Source: Pyxidicoccus xibeiensis (GTDB lineage Bacteria; Myxococcota; Myxococcia; Myxococcales; Myxococcaceae). Taken from it: DNA of 64,000 nt. This document shows positions 26,806 to 36,006 of the stretch, piece by piece. Made by a program: the position numbers and the translations under genes. Location: the NCBI RefSeq assembly GCF_024198175.1, contig NZ_JAJVKV010000028.1, positions 1-64,000 of the forward strand, given 5' to 3'. The notes under the pieces were generated by a model, which worked only from the letters and a program-made list of their open reading frames with translations, was not told the DNA's origin and ran no database searches. How positions within the stretch are numbered: the stretch's first letter is position 1; every line of letters starts with the position of its first letter.

Positions 26806-28815
26806 ATGTCCGTCGAAAACTCCCCCCAGCGGGAAACCCACGCCTTCCAGGCGGAAATCAACCAGCTCCTCAGCCTGGTCATCAACTCGCTCTACAGCCA
26901 CAAGGAGATCTTCCTGCGCGAGCTGGTGTCGAACGCGTCCGACGCGCTCGACAAGCTGCGCTTCCGCTCCATCACGGAGCCCGAGCTGCTGGCGGACGAG
27001 CCCGCCCTGGAGCTGCGCGTCATCCCCGACGCGGAGAAGGGCACCGTCACCATCGAAGACACCGGCATCGGCATGTCCCACGACGAGCTGGTGAAGAACC
27101 TGGGCACCATCGCCCACTCCGGCTCGCGCGAGTTCATCGAGGCCCTGTCCCAGAAGGGCCAGAAGGACATGCAGCTCATCGGCCAGTTCGGCGTGGGCTT
27201 CTACAGCGCGTACCTCGTCGCGGACCGGGTGGAGGTGGTCAGCCGCGCCGCCGGCAAGGACGCGCAGGCCTGGCGGTGGACGTCCGAGGCCAAGGGCTCC
27301 TTCACGGTGGAGCCGGCCGAGCGCGCCTCCCGGGGCACCGCCGTCATCCTCCACCTCAAGGAGGACCAGAAGGAGTTCCTCGAGGAGTACCGGCTGCGGA
27401 CGCTGATTACGCAGTACTCGGACTACGTGGGCCACCCCATCAAGCTCCAGGTGAAGAAGACCACCGGGACGGGGGATGACGCGAAGACGGAGACGTCGCT
27501 GGAGGTGGTCAACAAGGCCAGCGCCCTGTGGCAGCGCTCCAAGTCCGAAATCACGGACGAGCAGTACCAGGAGTTCTACAAGCACCTGACGCATGACTGG
27601 GAAGCGCCGCTGGCGTGGACGCACTTCAAGGCGGACGGCAACCAGCAGTTCACCGGCCTGCTCTTCGTGCCCAAGCACCCGCCCTTCGACTTGAACGCCC
27701 AGCAGCAGCGCGGCGTGCGGCTGTTCGTCAAGCGCGTGTTCATCATGGACCGCTGCGAGGAGCTGGTGCCGCAGTGGCTGCGCTTCGTGCGCGGCGTCAT
27801 CGACTCGGACGACCTGCCGCTGAACGTGTCGCGCGAGCTCTTGCAGGACTCGCAGGTGGTGCGCGCCATCCGCAAGCACGTGGTGAAGAAGTCGGTGGAC
27901 CTGCTGGAGAAGCTGGCCAAGGACAAGCCCGACGACTACCGCGAGTTCTGGAAGGCCTTCGGCACCGTGGTGAAGGAGGGCCTGGCCACCGAGGCCGAGC
28001 ACAAGGACAAGCTGGGCGGCCTCTTGCGCTACGAGAGCTCGCGTGAGGAGGGGCTCACCTCACTGGCGGACTACGTGTCGCGGATGAAGGAGGGCCAGGA
28101 GGCCATCTATTACATCTACGGCGAGTCCCGGCAGGCGGTGGCGGACAGCCCCCACCTGGAGGCGCTGAAGAGCCGCGGCTACGAGGTCCTCTACATGACG
28201 GACCCGGTGGACGAGTGGGCCGCGCAGGGCCTGCGCGAGTTCCAGGGCAAGCCGCTGGTGTCCGCGCTCACGTCGGACCTGAAGCTGCAGTCCTCGGACG
28301 AGCAGAAGAAGGAGCAGGAGCAGAGCGCCGAGGGGCTGAAGACGCTCACCACGAAGATGAAGGACGTGCTCCAGGACTCGGTGCGCGAGGTGCGCGTGTC
28401 GGACCGGCTGACGGACTCACCGGTGTGCCTGGTGGTGCCGGAGGGCGGCACGCCCGCGTACCTGGAGCGGCTGCTCCAGCAGCGCGGCAAGGGCATGGGC
28501 ATGCCGCGCGTGAAGCGCATCATGGAGGTCAACCCGAAGCACCCCGTCATCGCCCACCTCAAGGCGCTGACCGAGCGCGAGCCGGGCGCCGAGCAGGTGA
28601 AGGAGTGGATTGAGCTGCTCCACGACCAGGCGCTGCTCACCGAGGGCAGCACCATCGCCGACCCGAACCGCTTCGCGCGGCGGATGACGGGCCTGCTGAC
28701 GCAGGTGGCGGCCCAGGCCGCCGGCAACGGCGCCACGGCGGTGTCCCAGACGCAGGCCCCCGCTCCGGAGGCCACCGCCACCCCGCCGTCGGCGTCCACG
28801 CCCGCGGTGAGCTGA
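26806..28815 (+). CDS. htpG: Chaperone protein HtpG (bacterial Hsp90)
   Basis: ATP-dependent Hsp90 chaperone acting as a cytoplasmic dimer. The 669-residue protein has the N-terminal GHKL ATPase domain ([51 protein letters not shown]), the middle domain ([10 protein letters not shown]) and the C-terminal dimerisation domain. Residues from about 635 to the end are an Ala/Pro/Thr-rich tail not found in E. coli HtpG. The ATG at 26806 gives the family start [18 protein letters not shown]. It is monocistronic, with a hairpin after the stop and a convergent gene beyond. Confidence 0.97.
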
Positions 28816-28834
28816 GCGGGCCCTGGAAAGCAGG

Positions 28835-28872
28835 CCGGAGCGGAGCCGCGCGGAACGGGCGGCTCCCTCCGG
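28835..28872. terminator. Terminator hairpin between htpG and a convergent gene
   Basis: CCGGAGCGGAGCCGC (28835-28849) pairs with GCGGCTCCCTCCGG (28859-28872) with one bulged base and a 9-base loop. It fills the 62-bp gap between two convergent stop codons and likely serves both. No T-run. Confidence 0.6.
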
Positions 28873-28877
28873 ACGCG

Positions 28878-29471
28878 CTACCAGGTGATGAGCCAGGTGG
28901 TCGTCTCGCCCCCCTTGGTGACGCTCGGCCTCGTGGCGTCCAGCTGCACGCGGGCCTGGGGCTTGAACTTGTGCGCCATGGAGACGATGAGCCCGCGGAT
29001 GAACTCGTCCGGGTAGAAGCTGTGGGCGATGAGCCTGCCCGCGTTGCCGGACGGGGACGGCTCGTACGCGAGGCTGCCGACGCCGGGCAGCTTCCGGCCC
29101 GTGGCCGCGTCGAACAGCGGCCGGCCGTTCTTCCCATGGTTCATGTGGTACGCGATGTCGATGGCGGCCAGCCCCGTGTGGATGTCCGCCGACGGGGGGA
29201 ACACCGCGTTCTCGGGAATCTTCTTCCCGCCGTTGAAGACCACCAGCGAGCCCAGCTCCTGCTCCACCCGCTTCATCACCCGCAGCTCCGCCTCCACGGG
29301 GTACCAGGCCGCGGGGTCCAGCTTCAGCGAGCCGTCCGGGTTGGCCGTGCCCACGCCCTCCGCGAGGAAGTACTGGGCGGCGATGCTCTTGAACGTGCCG
29401 AACCCGTCGGCAATCGTGTAGAGGGCCTGCCCGAGAATCTGCAGTCCAGGCTCGAACGCGACGTAGATCAT
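28878..29471 (-). CDS. Protein of unknown function (197 aa)
   Basis: I do not recognise this family. The ATG at 29471 begins MIYVAFEPGLQILGQALYTI. The protein has a helical N-terminal half (WYPVEAELRVMKRVEQELG) and a C-terminal half that ends in a beta-like, Thr-rich segment. There is no signal peptide, membrane helix or obvious catalytic motif. The helix-rich start and a conserved-looking HMNHG segment slightly resemble small haem or ligand-binding sensor domains, but this is weak. It is transcribed divergently from the TPR lipoprotein across 191 bp and convergently with htpG. Codon use matches its neighbours, and it is almost certainly a real gene. Confidence 0.7.
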   Translation of the reverse strand: MIYVAFEPGLQILGQALYTIADGFGTFKSIAAQYFLAEGVGTANPDGSLKLDPAAWYPVEAELRVMKRVEQELGSLVVFNGGKKIPENAVFPPSADIHTGLAAIDIAYHMNHGKNGRPLFDAATGRKLPGVGSLAYEPSPSGNAGRLIAHSFYPDEFIRGLIVSMAHKFKPQARVQLDATRPSVTKGGETTTWLITW

Positions 29472-29662
29472 GATGGGCCTCCTGAACTCGCCCGTCCCCA
29501 CAGAGGGCGGGCTTGAGTCGTGGATACCAGAAATAAGCTGGAATAACTTGATTGCTGTGCTTCGGATGGCTGCGCGTGGGTATCCGCCGACTCGGCCGCC
29601 CGAAAACCGCCATCTCGGGCATCGGCTATCCTCGGCTCCCTCTGGCAAGGGAGTTCCGCGAC

Positions 29663-31120
29663 ATGAAGCGAGTGGTGCTTGGGTTGATGGTGGCCGTCCT
29701 GCTGTCCGCGTGTGCGGCTTATGAGAAATCGGGAGACCGGGCCGCGGCCGTGGGCGACTGGAAGGGCGCGTACTCGGCCTACCGGCAGGCGCTGGCGAGC
29801 GAGCCGGACAACGCGGAGCTGAAGGTGAAGTTCGACCAGGCTCGCGAGCAGGCCCTCACGGACACGTGGAAGCGCGCGCAGACATGCGCCCAGGTGGACG
29901 ACTGGAACTGCGCGCTGTCCGAGGCGGACTTCGCCCTGGGCATCGACGGTGGCAACGTGGAGATTGCCTCCTTCCGCGCCAACGCGGCCTCGCGGGTGGC
30001 GCTGGGCATCCTGGACGGGGCGGCGGAGCAGGCGCAGCGCGGCCAGTACCCGGAGGCCGTCGGGGAGCTGGAGCGCGCCACGAAGCTCTCCCAGACGCCC
30101 GAGGTGAAGACGCGGGCGGACGCGGTGAAGCGGCAGATTGTCACCGGCGGGCGCGCCCGGGCGGAGGGCTACCGGCAGGAGCGCGACCTCATCGCGGCGC
30201 ACGGGCTGGCGCAGCTCGTCGCGGGGCTGGACGGCTCGCAGGCCGGGTGGGCGCAGGGCATCGCGGTGGAGCACGAGCAGTACATCACCTTCGAGTACGA
30301 GCGGCTGGCCCGCGAGGGTGACGAGGCCCGCGCGCACCACGACTGGCCGGTGGCGCTGGAGCGCTACCGCGCCGCGCTGGGCCTGCGCCCGGGGGGCCGG
30401 GCGGCGCCGGCGGAGGAGTACGTGCGCCACATGGGGCAGGCCGAGCAGCAGCTCGCCAACCGCGACTGGCACGCGGCCGCGGACACCTACCGGGGCGCGC
30501 TGCGCACCGGGCAGGATGACGGCTACGCCCAGAAGCAGCTGGAGCGCGTGCAGCCCCGCCCCTACCGCGTCGCGGTGCGCTCGCTGCTGGTGTCGCCGGG
30601 CCGCCCGGACGGCAATGCCTGGGTGGGCGTGGCCAGCCCGCTGTTCAGCCGGCTCGCCCACCGGCTGTCGGAGATGGCCGCTCGCCGGGGGATGTCGGAC
30701 ATGGTGTTGGAGCTGGCCAACACCCTCCCCTACGAGAACCGCCCGAAGCTCCGGGTGGAGGCCCTGCTGCCGGATGGCACGCGCCTGACGACGCCTGTGC
30801 AGCACGGCATCTACGCCGGCTTCGACGCGGAGTTCGTCACCATCGCCAACGCCTTCGACGACCAGCGCGTCACCTTCCAGGTGTTCCTGGAGGACTCGCG
30901 CGGCGGCGAGCTGCTGGGCTCGGTGGACGTGGCCCTGCGCGAGCTGGTGGAGCAGCGGGACCTGTCACTGCGCGGCAGCTCGGTGCTCGCGCTGAAGCTG
31001 TCGACCGCGACGGGCGACGGGCGCGAGCCGGGCTCCTTCGTGGGCATGGCCCGCGTGGTGCCGCCGCCTCCGCCTGGCCAGCCCGGCGGGCCGGGGCACG
31101 TCGCCACCCCGGTCCACTGA
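29663..31120 (+). CDS. TPR lipoprotein with a C-terminal C2-like beta domain
   Basis: A 485-residue lipoprotein: signal peptide ending VLLSAC (Cys17), then several degenerate TPR helix pairs (about 20-300: GDWKGAYSAYRQALASEPDN, DWNCALSEADFALGI, HHDWPVALERYRAALGL, DWHAAADTYRGAL). A beta-rich C-terminal domain follows (about 305-455: YRVAVRSLLVSPGRPDGNAWVG, FQVFLEDSRGGELLGSVDVAL) whose layout recalls a C2 sandwich. The end is Pro/Gly-rich. GGGAG lies about 9 bases before the ATG. Outer-membrane or periplasmic scaffold is inferred; no specific function can be given. Confidence 0.72.
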   Translation: MKRVVLGLMVAVLLSACAAYEKSGDRAAAVGDWKGAYSAYRQALASEPDNAELKVKFDQAREQALTDTWKRAQTCAQVDDWNCALSEADFALGIDGGNVEIASFRANAASRVALGILDGAAEQAQRGQYPEAVGELERATKLSQTPEVKTRADAVKRQIVTGGRARAEGYRQERDLIAAHGLAQLVAGLDGSQAGWAQGIAVEHEQYITFEYERLAREGDEARAHHDWPVALERYRAALGLRPGGRAAPAEEYVRHMGQAEQQLANRDWHAAADTYRGALRTGQDDGYAQKQLERVQPRPYRVAVRSLLVSPGRPDGNAWVGVASPLFSRLAHRLSEMAARRGMSDMVLELANTLPYENRPKLRVEALLPDGTRLTTPVQHGIYAGFDAEFVTIANAFDDQRVTFQVFLEDSRGGELLGSVDVALRELVEQRDLSLRGSSVLALKLSTATGDGREPGSFVGMARVVPPPPPGQPGGPGHVATPVH

Positions 31121-31131
31121 AGGCCGCCGCA

Positions 31132-31170
31132 CCCGCCCTCCCCTGCGTCACGCCACGGGGAGGGACGGGC
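31132..31170. terminator. Terminator hairpin between convergent genes
   Basis: CCCTCCCC (31136-31143) pairs with GGGGAGGG (31157-31164), extended outward by CCCG/CGGG across a small bulge, with a 13-base loop. It lies between the convergent TPR lipoprotein and M4 protease genes. Confidence 0.5.
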
Positions 31171-31190
31171 TCTCGCGGCTCGGGGCCGCG

Positions 31191-33389
31191 TCAGTCGTAC
31201 GTGACGATGAGCGAGCCGGCCGTGTAGCCGCCCTTCGCGCCGTAGACGCGGACGTAGTACTTGCCCGGCTCGGCGAAGCTCAGGTCGCAGTTCTCCGTGC
31301 TGTGCTCGTTCATGCTTCGGCAGTCGTAGGCGCTCGGCGTGGGAGCGGCTCCGCGCAGCACGTAGAGGTCCGCGTTGCCGGTGCCGCGCAGGCGGGCATG
31401 GACGGTACGGTAGGCCCCTTCCGCGGGCTCGGGAATCTGGACCGTGAAGACCTGGGATGCGCCTGCTTCGCCGGACAGGTCCGTCACCAGGACGCCCGGC
31501 TCCACGGGGATGTAGCCGCCCTTCCAGGTCACCACCAGCGAGGCGCCGCTGTACGCGCTGAAGCCGTTCAGCATCGCGTACCAGGTGCCGTGGGCCGGAG
31601 CCGCGAAGGTGCACACCTCGTTGTTGCCGGCCCGGTAGGGACGGCAGTCATAGCTGGTGGTCGTCGGCGCGGAGCCCTGACGCACGTACAGGTCCGCGTC
31701 CCCCGTGCCGCCAGCCAGGGTGAAGGTCAGGTCGGTAGCGCCCTCGGGCACCACCACCGAGAAGTAGCGCTGCTGGCCCCGCGCGCCCGAGAGGTTGGTG
31801 GCGGGGACGTCCTTCTCCAGCGGAGTGGACGGAGGCTGGCGGATGATACCCACCTGCACGGCCGTCCACGCGCGGGTGACAGACGTCACGGTCGCCGCGT
31901 CGTAGCCCAGCTGGGCCGCGGCCTGCTCGGTGGCCGTCTTCGCGGCCTCGAAGTTGGACGAGGGCAGCAGCAGGTCCACGTTCGCCTTGTAGAAGATGCG
32001 CGCGGCCTTCTCGATGCCGATGCCCGTCACCGGCAGCTGGTTGGGAGTCCGCGGGTGCAGGCCGCCCTGCGACAGCAGGTAGAAGGCCAGGTTGGCGATG
32101 CCCGAGCTGTAGTGCACGTCGGTGCCCGACACGTAGTCGGCGTAGGAGTCCAGCGACACGCCATCCAGCTTGGGGTCGTGCATGTAGCGGAGGGCGTCTC
32201 CCGGGATGTCGGGCGTCCACACGTCCTCGGCGAAGAGCCACGTGTTGGCGTCGACGACCTTGCCCCTGCCATGCCACTCGCAGACGGCACCGAAGATGTC
32301 GGCGATGCCTTCGTTCAGTCCGCCGGACTCGCCCGAGTAGATGAGGCCCGAGGTATGGTCGATGACCCCGTGGGTGAACTCGTGCGCGATGACGTCCAGG
32401 GCCCGGGAGAGCTCGGGCGCCGCCACGCCACCTTCGCGGAGGACGATTCGCGTGCCATCCCAGAACGCGTTGAAGAAGGGCCCTCCCCGGTAGACGGTGC
32501 TGTGGAGGGTTGCGCCCGCGCCGTCATACGAGTCGTAGCCGAACAGGTCGCGGTAGCACTCATGGGCGGAGCCCAGGTGGTCGTAGGCGATGTTGACCAG
32601 GGGGTTCTCCACCGGCTGCTGCCCCTCGCTGCGTCCCGGGCCGCCGTCCCCGTCGACGACCTGGCGATTCAGCGCGGCGTGGATGTGAGGGAGGCGCTCG
32701 AACACGTCTCCGTTGCTCGCATTGACGAGCACCGAGTCGTCCACCGGCACGCCGTCCTCGCCCATGCCCGTGACGCGCACTTCGTACGCCAGCACGAGGT
32801 CGCCGCCGTCACGCCAGTAGACGAGCCGGGGCGTGCCGGTGACGGCGGCCCCCGCCGGAGCCGCGCGGTCCGCCTTCGCCGCCGCGATGGCGGCCTCGGG
32901 GGCGACGGTGGCCTTGGAAGGCGCCCGCCGCAGGTCCCCGCGCATGTTGGTGTTCGCCGCGAAGACGGCGCCGTTGCGCGCATGCAGCCGCAGCTCCGCG
33001 CCCAGCACCTCCACGCCCTCCTGCCTCACGGCGAAGCGGAAGTGCGCGTCCCCGTCGAAGCCGACATAGGCCTTCGTCAGGTCGAGGTCCTCCGGGGCCA
33101 GCCGGAAGGGCGCCGCCACCTGGGCCAGCGCCGGCAGCAGCTGCCCCCGCTGGATGGACTTGACGGCTTCGGCCTGCGTTGGAACGAGCCCGAGCGGGCC
33201 CGTGATGAAGGTGGGAACCGCGGCCGCGTCCCGGGACACCACCTGGAGCCCGTCGGCCAGGGCCGTCGAGGCCCGCCGCGCCACGGCCTCCGGCGCCTGC
33301 TTCTCCCGGGGAGGAGCCTCGGTGCAGGCCCCCGCCAACAACGTCAACATCGAGACGCCCAAGGCGCCCCGCATTCGCTTCTCGACCAT
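31191..33389 (-). CDS. Secreted M4 (thermolysin-type) metalloprotease with two PPC domains
   Basis: A 732-residue zinc protease. A lipoprotein-like signal ends LLAGAC (Cys22). An FTP/PepSY propeptide follows (about 60-230) that inhibits and folds the enzyme. The catalytic domain (about 235-510) has HEFTH (336-340), the third ligand Glu360 in GGLNEGIAD and the transition-state His in DVHYSSG. Two C-terminal PPC domains (about 525-630 and 640-732) contain GTGDADLYVRQG and GTGNADLYVLRG, which are usually cleaved after secretion. It is probably part of the extracellular predatory proteolytic set. A GGGGG Shine-Dalgarno precedes the ATG at 33389. Confidence 0.95.
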   Translation of the reverse strand: MVEKRMRGALGVSMLTLLAGACTEAPPREKQAPEAVARRASTALADGLQVVSRDAAAVPTFITGPLGLVPTQAEAVKSIQRGQLLPALAQVAAPFRLAPEDLDLTKAYVGFDGDAHFRFAVRQEGVEVLGAELRLHARNGAVFAANTNMRGDLRRAPSKATVAPEAAIAAAKADRAAPAGAAVTGTPRLVYWRDGGDLVLAYEVRVTGMGEDGVPVDDSVLVNASNGDVFERLPHIHAALNRQVVDGDGGPGRSEGQQPVENPLVNIAYDHLGSAHECYRDLFGYDSYDGAGATLHSTVYRGGPFFNAFWDGTRIVLREGGVAAPELSRALDVIAHEFTHGVIDHTSGLIYSGESGGLNEGIADIFGAVCEWHGRGKVVDANTWLFAEDVWTPDIPGDALRYMHDPKLDGVSLDSYADYVSGTDVHYSSGIANLAFYLLSQGGLHPRTPNQLPVTGIGIEKAARIFYKANVDLLLPSSNFEAAKTATEQAAAQLGYDAATVTSVTRAWTAVQVGIIRQPPSTPLEKDVPATNLSGARGQQRYFSVVVPEGATDLTFTLAGGTGDADLYVRQGSAPTTTSYDCRPYRAGNNEVCTFAAPAHGTWYAMLNGFSAYSGASLVVTWKGGYIPVEPGVLVTDLSGEAGASQVFTVQIPEPAEGAYRTVHARLRGTGNADLYVLRGAAPTPSAYDCRSMNEHSTENCDLSFAEPGKYYVRVYGAKGGYTAGSLIVTYD

Positions 33390-33505
33390 ACGTCCCCCTG
33401 GAAATCAGTGTGGGTGCGTATGGTGCTGCTAAAGAAGTTTGATTTACAAGAATCTACGGGATTTCACTTACTACGGTTCCTGCTAGGGATTGACGTGGTG
33501 CGCCG
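33390..33505. other. AT-rich spacer upstream of the M4 protease
   Basis: A 116-bp gap between two minus-strand genes. The part at about 33431-33490 is clearly more AT-rich than its surroundings (AAGAAGTTTGATTTACAAG) and is the likely promoter of the protease. No convincing -35/-10 pair could be chosen by eye. Confidence 0.35.
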
Positions 33506-34105
33506 TCAGGCAATGAGGTCGAAGTGGGCCTGGAGCGTCCCGCCGGGCGTGGGAGGTGGCCACGGCTGTCCGAGGACGACGACGTCCCACGCCCTGCGCA
33601 TCTGCCGGGCAGCGCGCGCGGGTGGCATCCGACCCACGGCGGTACACAGGCCGGGGCAGAGCAGGCTCCGGATGGGCCTGTGCGGGTTGGCGGCGTTGTG
33701 TGATTGCACGGCACGCAGCGTGGCCCGGAAGGCGAGCCAGGCATTCACCGTGTCGGGTACGGCCATGGGGATGCGCATGGTGGGAGCGCTGACGAGCCAG
33801 GGGATTTCCGCATGCCGCGTCTCGATGATGAGCGCCGAGCCCACGGGCAGCTCGCCATGGTGCTCGGCGCGAAGCCGCTCCTGGAGGCGCGTCTGGAGGT
33901 CCCAGCCGAAGAACTGGCTGTAGACCAGGTCGATGCCGCCATCCATGTAGCCGAAGCTGTTGGCCGGGCTGACGATGGCGTCCGCGCGCTCTCCGAAGAT
34001 GTCGCCTCCGGAGACCTCGACGCCCTCACAGCCGTGGAACTCCCGGCGCCAGGCCAACACCATGGCGCTATTCAGGTCGCGAAGCTTCAGGGGAAGCAGG
34101 GTCAT
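33506..34105 (-). CDS. Macro-domain protein
   Basis: A 199-residue protein consisting of one macro domain: VEVSGGDIFGERADAIVSPANSFGYMDGGID matches the ADP-ribose-binding start (xVNAANSxxxxxGG), followed by LPVGSALIIETRHAEIPWLVSAPTM. Macro domains bind or hydrolyse ADP-ribose, its 1''-phosphate or ADP-ribosylated macromolecules. The substitution of VSPANSFG for the usual VNAANS and the long middle insertion suggest a branch also seen in phage and plasmid genomes. No ADP-ribosyltransferase gene lies next to it. A 7+7 inverted repeat sits 31 bp upstream of the ATG and may be its operator. Confidence 0.8.
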   Translation of the reverse strand: MTLLPLKLRDLNSAMVLAWRREFHGCEGVEVSGGDIFGERADAIVSPANSFGYMDGGIDLVYSQFFGWDLQTRLQERLRAEHHGELPVGSALIIETRHAEIPWLVSAPTMRIPMAVPDTVNAWLAFRATLRAVQSHNAANPHRPIRSLLCPGLCTAVGRMPPARAARQMRRAWDVVVLGQPWPPPTPGGTLQAHFDLIA

Positions 34106-34136
34106 GGGCCTGACCTCGACGGTGGGCGGCGCGGAG

Positions 34137-34159
34137 GACTGACGGAGGGGAAGTCAGTC
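34137..34159. promoter_or_regulatory. Inverted repeat upstream of the macro-domain gene
   Basis: GACTGAC (34137-34143) and GTCAGTC (34153-34159) are perfect inverted 7-mers 9 bases apart, with half-site centres 16 bp apart. They lie 31 bp upstream of the macro-domain ATG, a normal operator position. The regulator is unknown. Confidence 0.4.
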
Positions 34160-34295
34160 TCTCCCGGCCCGGGCAGGAGGGGAATGCGCCCGCGCGCCGC
34201 TGTGGGGGTCAGGACCTCACGACTCGGAGCGCGGAATGTTCGACCTCGCGCTCCTGCCCTGCTGTCCCCTGTCGCCTCGCTGACTTCAGCGCCGC

Positions 34296-35303
34296 TCAGG
34301 CCCCGCTGTCCGGAGCCCCACCCGGGCGCGGCCGGCCACCGTGGCCGCCGCCGCGGGGCCCACCCCGTCCACCGCCACGGCCCTCACCGCCACGGCCGGG
34401 ACGCGAAGGCAGGGTGATGGACTCACCGTCCAGCGTCGCCTGGCCGCACTCGGGCCCGTAGACGAGCACGTGGGTGGAGCCATCCGCCTCGGCGCGCTCC
34501 AGCGTGCCGGACACCGGCCAGGTGCACACGGACGGCGGCACACGGGTGACGGCGCTCAGCGTCACCGTGGAGGTGTTGCCCCCGGCATCCGTCGACGTCA
34601 GCGTGCCCGAGCTGACATGGGTCGGAGTGACGGCGGCCGAGTCGAACGTCTCCTCCAGCGAGCCCGTCAGGTGGAGGCTGTCGATGACGTTGCCCTCCGC
34701 ATCCAGGCGGGCGCGCGTGGTGTCCACGGTGGTGGAGCGGGACTGTGGCTTCTCATCGGACACGCCGATGACGGTGGAGGTGAGGGTGCCGGTGAGCTTG
34801 CGGGACGAGCCATCGCCGCGCGTGTGGGTGATGTCGTGGGTGGACTGCTGCTGGAAGCGCAGCGCCACGCCCTCGGCGCACTCGGCGGTGGGCGCCACCG
34901 TGGTCACCACGTCCACGGAACCCGCGGAGACCGGCGCCCTGGGCGCGGTGGAGGCATCCCCCTCCGAGCCCGGAGGACCGCCATGCCAGCTGCGTCCGCC
35001 GTGTCCCATGAAGCGGGCCTGGCATTCGGTCCACGCGAGGTGGAGCTCCGATTGGAAGGTCTGCCCGCAGACCTCGACGGAGGCGCTCTCGGGCGTGGTG
35101 TCACACTGGATGCCTTCGTGCTCCCATCGGCGCGCATGCACGGGGATTCCTCCCATGAGCTCGCGTCCCATGGGGACGTCGGCGTCCTGGACGTCGCCCA
35201 GGGCCTCCGCCACCTCCGTCGTGGCATCTTCCGTGACGACAGTCTCCGACGAGCAGCCGGCCGCGAGCAGCGCGACGGCCATGTACCGTGCCTTGAGGTT
35301 CAT
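34296..35303 (-). CDS. Lipoprotein of unknown function with Gly/Arg-rich tail
   Basis: A 335-residue lipoprotein: signal MNLKARYMAVALLAAGC (Cys17), an Asp/Glu-rich stretch, then a Thr/Ser-rich beta body with four or more cysteines (GIQCDTTPE, VEVCGQTF, PSVCTWPVSGTLER, YGPECGQATL). The final 35 residues are almost only Gly, Arg, Pro and His (GRGGGRGGPRGGGHGGRP). Such tails often bind nucleic acid or polysaccharide, but that is a guess. It is divergent from the molybdoenzyme operon at 35539 and shares with it a spacer that contains a perfect 16-bp palindrome. Confidence 0.7.
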   Translation of the reverse strand: MNLKARYMAVALLAAGCSSETVVTEDATTEVAEALGDVQDADVPMGRELMGGIPVHARRWEHEGIQCDTTPESASVEVCGQTFQSELHLAWTECQARFMGHGGRSWHGGPPGSEGDASTAPRAPVSAGSVDVVTTVAPTAECAEGVALRFQQQSTHDITHTRGDGSSRKLTGTLTSTVIGVSDEKPQSRSTTVDTTRARLDAEGNVIDSLHLTGSLEETFDSAAVTPTHVSSGTLTSTDAGGNTSTVTLSAVTRVPPSVCTWPVSGTLERAEADGSTHVLVYGPECGQATLDGESITLPSRPGRGGEGRGGGRGGPRGGGHGGRPRPGGAPDSGA

Positions 35304-35371
35304 GCCTCTTCTCCGTGATGAGCAATAGCGAGCGCGACGCCGGCCCGGCGCCCGATGCTCAAAGTAGAGGC

Positions 35372-35387
35372 GAGTTCTTAAGAACTC
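35372..35387. promoter_or_regulatory. Perfect 16-bp palindromic operator candidate
   Basis: GAGTTCTTAAGAACTC is identical on both strands and is AT-rich inside GC-rich DNA. It lies 69 bp upstream of the lipoprotein ATG (35303) and 152 bp upstream of the molybdoenzyme small-subunit ATG (35539). Next to it CGGAGCC (35392-35398) and GGCTCCG (35406-35412) form a second inverted repeat. It is a good candidate for a dimeric repressor or activator site serving both directions. Confidence 0.5.
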
Positions 35388-35538
35388 CTTACGGAGCCCG
35401 AGGACGGCTCCGGCCGCGCCGCGTCACGCACCGGATGTGCACTGCTTCACGGCGGCACAGTGACGTGATGCCACCTGCCGCCGGGCTGGAAGGAGCCGCG
35501 CCGGCCTGCGGTAGGGTGTGTGGAAAGGAGCACGCTCG

Positions 35539-36006
35539 ATGGCCTTCACACTGAACGTCAATGGCAGGGCGCACGCCATCGACGCCGAGGAAGACACGCC
35601 CCTCCTCTACGTCCTGCGCGACGAGCTGGGACTGAACGGGGCGAAGTACGGCTGCGGCGTCGGCCAGTGCGGCGCGTGCACGGTGCTGTGCGATGGGAAG
35701 TCGCTGCGCTCCTGCCTCGTCCCGGCTTCGGCGCTGGGCGGACGTGAGGTGGCCACACTGGAAGGCCTCAAGGCGCCGGACGGCACCCTGCATCCAGTCC
35801 AGCGCGCGTTCCTGACCGAGCAGGCGGGACAGTGCGCGTACTGCATCCCCGGCATGGTGATGGCGGCGGTGGCGCTGCTGCGGGAGAAGCCCCGGCTCAC
35901 GGAGGCGGAGATTCGCAGCGCGCTGGATGCCAACCTGTGCCGGTGTGGCTCGCACAACCGCATCGTGCGCGCCATCCAGCGCGCCGCGGAGGAACTGGCC
36001 CGATGA
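35539..36006 (+). CDS. iorA: (2Fe-2S) small subunit of an isoquinoline 1-oxidoreductase-like enzyme
   Basis: A 155-residue electron-transfer subunit of a xanthine-oxidase-family molybdoenzyme. The N-terminal plant-ferredoxin-type cluster is bound by Cys39, Cys44, Cys47 and Cys59 (YGCGVGQCGACTVLCDG, SCL). The C-terminal four-helix cluster is bound by Cys99, Cys102, Cys134 and Cys136 (GQCAYCIPGM, LCRCGSH). AAAGGAG lies about 8 bases before the ATG. The stop overlaps the large-subunit start (ATGA). There is no separate FAD subunit, which fits the two-subunit Ior type that passes electrons to cytochrome c. Confidence 0.9.
   Translation: MAFTLNVNGRAHAIDAEEDTPLLYVLRDELGLNGAKYGCGVGQCGACTVLCDGKSLRSCLVPASALGGREVATLEGLKAPDGTLHPVQRAFLTEQAGQCAYCIPGMVMAAVALLREKPRLTEAEIRSALDANLCRCGSHNRIVRAIQRAAEELAR

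Noticed and set aside
29521..29571. Possible sigma-54 promoter before the TPR lipoprotein (TGG...GC)
   Set aside because: The spacing between GG and GC is 12 bases, not the required 10.
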